Source of the DNA: Acidobacteriota bacterium
Lineage (GTDB): Bacteria > Acidobacteriota > Terriglobia > Bryobacterales > Bryobacteraceae
Length of the DNA: 8,570 nucleotides
Direction of reading: 5' to 3'
Assembly (NCBI GenBank): GCA_947466555.1
Contig: CANIFK010000184.1
Coordinates: 1-8,570 of the forward strand
The position numbers were made by a program, and so were the translations under genes. Under the pieces are notes generated by a model. That model saw only the letters and a list, made by a program, of their open reading frames with translations, made no database searches and had not been told where the DNA came from. Below are positions 5,492 to 8,570 of this stretch, one piece after another; the first letter of the stretch is position 1; each line of letters starts with the position of its first letter.

Positions 5492-6615
5492 CGGAACTGG
5501 GTTGCGCCGATGGGTTCGCGCGCTTCGATGGTCAAGGCAGGACCGCCGGGGGGGCGCCCATGGCGGTAGTTTCGTTTGAACTGTTGCACGGGGTGCTGGA
5601 ACGGGATGGCCCAACGCGGTGCGACGGGGCGTTCCGATTCGAACGCCTTGAAGGGGCCCAATCGCACGAGCAGCGTGCCTGACGGCCGCCCCACGTACTG
5701 GCAGTCTACGCTGAACGATGGCGCTGCGGAAGGGCGGCACCAGCCCACTCCGGGCAAGTGGGCGCCCTGCGTACGCGGTAACTCGTATTGCTTTCCGGGC
5801 GCGCTGAGGTCCTGCTCTTCGGCGAAGACCGTCGACCAGGGCCAGCCAGCCTTGAAGCGGACGATCCGTCTTTCCCATCCAGGGGGCAGTTTGCTGTCCA
5901 ACTCGTTCCAATCGCCCGAGTCGCAGGTGGCTCTTCGCAGGACCCGCCACCAGTCGGCGGGCCAATAGACGGTGGAGGCGGCGAGCAGATAGAGCGCGGC
6001 GATTGCGACGCGGCCCGCGGTTTCGCGGCGGAACCGAGCCTGCCAGCAGACCACACCCGCGGCGCCAGCGAGCACGATCCAGAGCGCCGTCGCCTCCTCG
6101 CCCCACGGGCGGTTCGACGAGTAGTGGAGGTGCGGTACGAGGGTGACCACGAAGCATCCGAGGAGCATGAGCACCACGGTTTGGAGATTTCGGCTGACGC
6201 TCGCCAGCGCCGCGACGGGCAAAGCGCCGGCCGCTACCACGAGTACGGCGTTCCAGGTGAGTTCGAGCGCGTGCTCGTGGAGCGGAAAGCCGCGGAGGGC
6301 GACCGTGGCCCAATGGGTCAGCGCGAATGGCAGCACGGCGGTCAGCCCGAGCGTGAGTGCTTTGGCGAGCAGGAGGTCCCGGCTGCGCATCGGGCGCGCG
6401 CCCGGCCGCGGGCCGGCGAGGAAGAGCATGGCGGTAAAGAGCGCCAGTGCCGCGTGGGCGATGGCATCGGCGCCTTGCAGTCCCACATACTCGATGCGGT
6501 CCGCGAGGACTTGCAGGTTGATCCACCAACTCGCCGTGAGTGCCGCGAGCCACACGGCGGCGTAGGGCCAGGTGTGACGGAGGTCCGGCTTTACGATGTG
6601 CAGCACGAGATTCAT
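5488..6615 (-). CDS. ABC-2-permease-like membrane protein with extracytoplasmic C-terminal domain (downstream copy)
   Basis: The protein has 375 residues. MNLVLHIVKPDLRHTW at the N-terminus matches the start of its upstream neighbour (MSLILHIARKDLRQSW). Hydrophobic segments at about 16-36, 50-67, 85-105, 122-140, 145-162, 176-192 and 202-218 suggest six or seven membrane helices. Shared internal blocks with the neighbour are RDLLLAKAL (79-87) and SRNLQ (141-145). After about residue 220 a soluble domain carries LPGVGWC-x11-C (C293 and C305), the motif shared by all three proteins of the cluster. This layout fits an export-type (ABC-2-like) permease with an outside domain, but no substrate can be named and there is no ATPase in the window. 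The ATG overlaps the neighbour's stop (ATGA), and this is the last gene of the cluster. The C-terminal domain is shorter and more diverged than the others. A longer reading from 6903 was rejected because it overlaps the neighbour by almost 300 bases. Confidence 0.82.
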   Translation of the reverse strand: MNLVLHIVKPDLRHTWPYAAVWLAALTASWWINLQVLADRIEYVGLQGADAIAHAALALFTAMLFLAGPRPGARPMRSRDLLLAKALTLGLTAVLPFALTHWATVALRGFPLHEHALELTWNAVLVVAAGALPVAALASVSRNLQTVVLMLLGCFVVTLVPHLHYSSNRPWGEEATALWIVLAGAAGVVCWQARFRRETAGRVAIAALYLLAASTVYWPADWWRVLRRATCDSGDWNELDSKLPPGWERRIVRFKAGWPWSTVFAEEQDLSAPGKQYELPRTQGAHLPGVGWCRPSAAPSFSVDCQYVGRPSGTLLVRLGPFKAFESERPVAPRWAIPFQHPVQQFKRNYRHGRPPGGPALTIEAREPIGATQFR

Positions 6616-7895
6616 TCGCGGATGCCGGTGAGTTCGATGCGCCGCTGGACGTGGGCGATGGGCTTGCGGAGATTGTAGAACACGCGGCCTTTGCGGTAGA
6701 CGGACTTGCCGCCGGAGCCGCCTGCGGCCCGCGTGACTGGTGTGAGAGCGGGACCCAGCGCCCAAAGGTCCGGTGCGTAGGCGAGTACGGACGAGGAGTC
6801 CGGCGTTAGGTCCCCGGCGGACCACTGCGCGTCGAGGCGTGCGGCGAAGCCGGTGACGCCGTGGCAGAGGATTTGCAGGTAGCCATCCGACCAGGAGCGG
6901 CATCGGCCGTATCCGGGAATTTCGATCGATTCGCCGATCGCGGCCGGGAGTGTCAGCGGCGGTCCGTAGACGGTGATTTCGGCGGTGACCGAAGAATGGA
7001 GCGGATGGCGGAAGGTGACCTCGCGCGGGCCGGTGTCGGTAATGGGGCGGGGCGGGAGGAAGGCGGTGGCGCCGTGGACGGCGGTGATGACCGCGGTTTC
7101 GCCGGGGCTGAGCCCGGCGAAGCGGATGGAGAGTGTCTGGTCTGGCCGGCTTCCGGGCTCAACCGCCAGTTGCACCGCGTGAGTGGGCGAGAATGCGCGC
7201 TGGAAGGCGAACCACACCGGATCCGGCACCCAGATGGGGAGGGTGCGGAGGAGCAGCGTGAGCGCGATGACAACGATGCGGCCGGCGCGGGTGGCGCGGG
7301 TGCGGTACTGCCAAATGAGGATGGCGAGGAGGGCGACGATGTTGAGCGCGTTGGTGACGGTGTTCGCTACGAAGTACGTTTTGCCAGACATCGGATAGGC
7401 CTGGGTAACCAGGATGCCGGCGGCGAAGACGGCCAGTACCCAGAGAATCAACTGCTGCAGGTTGCGCGAGATGGCGGCCAGAACGGCGACGGGCAGGATG
7501 TAGAGCGCGATGATCATGGCGGCGTTCCAGGCGAGCGCGGGAAGATTCGCCGCGACCGGGAGGCCGTTGGCGGCGACGACGATGGCGTGCGTGGCGAGGA
7601 TGGGGAGAAAGATGGCGACGGCGACGACGAGCGATTTTGCTCGGAGTAAGTCTTGCCAACGGAGCGGGCGGGCGAACCAGTAGGCTCGCTGGCCGGGGAG
7701 CGGTTCGCGCAGCCATAGGATGCCGGTGGAGATCATCCAGATCAAGAGGACCCCGGATTCCAACTCGATGAACGTGTAGCGCGGCTGGGGGGCAGATATT
7801 GTCCAGGTGGTGAGGAGGAAGAGGGCGAGCGTGGCGGCGAGGAGGGCCCAGGATTGGCGGAGGTCCTTGCGGGCGATGTGGAGGATGAGGCTCAT
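6612..7895 (-). CDS. ABC-2-permease-like membrane protein with extracytoplasmic C-terminal domain (middle copy)
   Basis: The protein has 427 residues. Hydrophobic segments at about 14-34, 48-62, 87-110, 122-142, 147-166, 178-196 and 206-222 suggest six or seven membrane helices, beginning with a short cytoplasmic amphipathic start (SLILHIARKDLRQSW). RPLRWQDLLRAKSL (76-89) and SRNLQ (143-147) recur in the next gene. From about residue 236 there is a beta-rich soluble domain, probably outside the membrane, with IPGYGRC-x11-C (C332 and C344, possibly a disulfide) and a C-terminus HVQRRIELTGIRE that resembles the end of the upstream protein (TEFTLTGLRL). The ATG overlaps the upstream gene's stop (ATGA at 7892-7895), with AGGA at 7905-7908 as a well-placed ribosome site. 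An ABC-2 export role is the best guess. A member of an unnamed membrane family acting without an ATPase remains possible. Confidence 0.85.
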   Translation of the reverse strand: MSLILHIARKDLRQSWALLAATLALFLLTTWTISAPQPRYTFIELESGVLLIWMISTGILWLREPLPGQRAYWFARPLRWQDLLRAKSLVVAVAIFLPILATHAIVVAANGLPVAANLPALAWNAAMIIALYILPVAVLAAISRNLQQLILWVLAVFAAGILVTQAYPMSGKTYFVANTVTNALNIVALLAILIWQYRTRATRAGRIVVIALTLLLRTLPIWVPDPVWFAFQRAFSPTHAVQLAVEPGSRPDQTLSIRFAGLSPGETAVITAVHGATAFLPPRPITDTGPREVTFRHPLHSSVTAEITVYGPPLTLPAAIGESIEIPGYGRCRSWSDGYLQILCHGVTGFAARLDAQWSAGDLTPDSSSVLAYAPDLWALGPALTPVTRAAGGSGGKSVYRKGRVFYNLRKPIAHVQRRIELTGIRE

Positions 7896-8570
7896 TTGGC
7901 GTAGTCCTGCAGGCGGAGGCCGGTGAGGGTGAACTCGGTTTCGATGTTAGCGCGGGGATTGGCGATGGAGAGTTCGATGCGTTCTGTCGGGAGAAGGTCG
8001 TGGCCGGTGGGGACATAGCCGATGAAGCGTTCGACGGGGATGGGATGGGTTTCGAGGTCGAGCGGGGAGAGGGTGGCTTCGTGGACTTGCAGGGAGATGG
8101 CCCGTTCGCGGTCGGCGCCGGTGAGGAAGAGTTCGAGCAGCGGCTGGATACGGAAGGGCGCGGTGCAGCGGACCTTGAAGATGACGGCGGCTTCGGCGTG
8201 GCAGCGGCCGAGGCCGGGGATGTCGGTAATGGCGGTGGTGATGGGGACGATGCGACGGTTGTCGTAGAGCCTCATCTGGGCGCGGAGGCGGATGTTGATG
8301 GGGGCCCAGGCGGGGCGTTGGGCGAAGGCGGGATGGAGGGGGATTTGGAGCCAGTAGTTGTTGCCGGTGCCGGCGCGGCGGAGCGCGGGGGAGAGGAAGT
8401 CGACCTTGGCCATGCGCTCGCCGCCGACGTCGATTTCGAGTTGGTGAATGGGGCCGAGCGTGGCGAGTTCTGTATCGGTGATGCCGTTGACGCGGACGGG
8501 GAGGAATATGTGGCGAAGGGTGCCGAAGTTGTTGCTGACGGCGCTGGTGGGGAAGGGGCGTGGGGTGTCG
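7892..8570 (-). CDS. C-terminal part of a third protein of the same cluster (partial, start outside window)
   Basis: The frame is open from the right edge (first full codon at 8569-8567) to the TGA at 7892-7894, giving 226 residues with no start needed inside the window. An ATG at 8413 lies within this domain and is not a likely start, because the preceding 52 codons continue the same kind of beta-rich sequence (for example HIFLPVRVNGITDTELATLG). No membrane segment is visible, so this is the soluble C-terminal domain; any helices would lie beyond the edge. It contains IPGLGRC-x11-C (at 8165-8218), the motif shared with the next two genes, and ends in a TEFTLTGLRLQDYAK stretch like that of its neighbour. 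TERIELSIANP near the end suggests a final beta hairpin. By analogy the full protein is probably another permease-like subunit, though this cannot be confirmed here. Confidence 0.82.
   Translation of the reverse strand, partial: DTPRPFPTSAVSNNFGTLRHIFLPVRVNGITDTELATLGPIHQLEIDVGGERMAKVDFLSPALRRAGTGNNYWLQIPLHPAFAQRPAWAPINIRLRAQMRLYDNRRIVPITTAITDIPGLGRCHAEAAVIFKVRCTAPFRIQPLLELFLTGADRERAISLQVHEATLSPLDLETHPIPVERFIGYVPTGHDLLPTERIELSIANPRANIETEFTLTGLRLQDYAK

Noticed and set aside
5087..6553. Long minus-strand frame overlapping both the small protein and the membrane gene
   Set aside because: The product is an Arg/Pro/Ala-rich composition artefact and the true membrane protein occupies the neighbouring frame with coherent helices and a coupled start.
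6616..6903. Longer start for the downstream permease-like protein
   Set aside because: It would overlap the middle copy by nearly 300 bases with Arg/Pro-rich sequence. The ATG at 6615 aligns with the neighbour's N-terminus.

Overview
The window is compact, GC-rich bacterial DNA with no RNA genes, mobile elements or CRISPR arrays that I can see. The best guess for the source is an Acidobacteriota genome of the Solibacter/Bryobacter type. That is an inference from the high GC, the hopanoid gene, and secreted proteins and a type II haloacid dehalogenase of kinds I associate with that group; no marker gene here proves it.

Layout, left to right. (1) Bases 1-188: the 3' end of a plus-strand gene with a Pro/Glu/Thr-rich tail. 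(2) Bases 189-295: a short gap with a hairpin. (3) Bases 296-1161: a plus-strand pair made of a DinB-fold protein and a small exported protein. (4) Bases 1158-3924: a minus-strand operon of a type II haloacid dehalogenase-like hydrolase, an FMN-dependent 2-hydroxyacid dehydrogenase with an unusual CxxCH motif and a Tat-like leader, and a secreted three-part protein. (5) Bases 3925-3977: a 53-base divergent promoter gap. (6) Bases 3978-5491: a plus-strand pair of the radical SAM hopanoid enzyme HpnH and a small uncharacterised protein that starts on a TTG inside the hpnH stop. (7) Bases 5488-8570: a minus-strand cluster of three successive genes. The two complete ones encode ABC-2-permease-like membrane proteins. 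The third runs off the right edge, and only its soluble C-terminal part is visible.

How the genes may work together. The hydrolase and flavoenzyme could catalyse consecutive steps (2-haloacid to 2-hydroxyacid to 2-oxoacid) and are translationally coupled. HpnH adds an adenosyl group to diploptene, the first step of the extended hopanoid side chain, and the coupled small protein may be an accessory factor. The three right-hand proteins share a C-terminal motif, PGxGxC-x11-C, and look like subunits of one envelope complex whose ATPase would lie beyond the window.

The most notable observations are the CxxCH motif in the variable loop of the flavoenzyme, the shared PGxGxC-x11-C motif, the HpnH-coupled small protein, and the fact that seven of the ten gene junctions are exactly 4-base overlaps.
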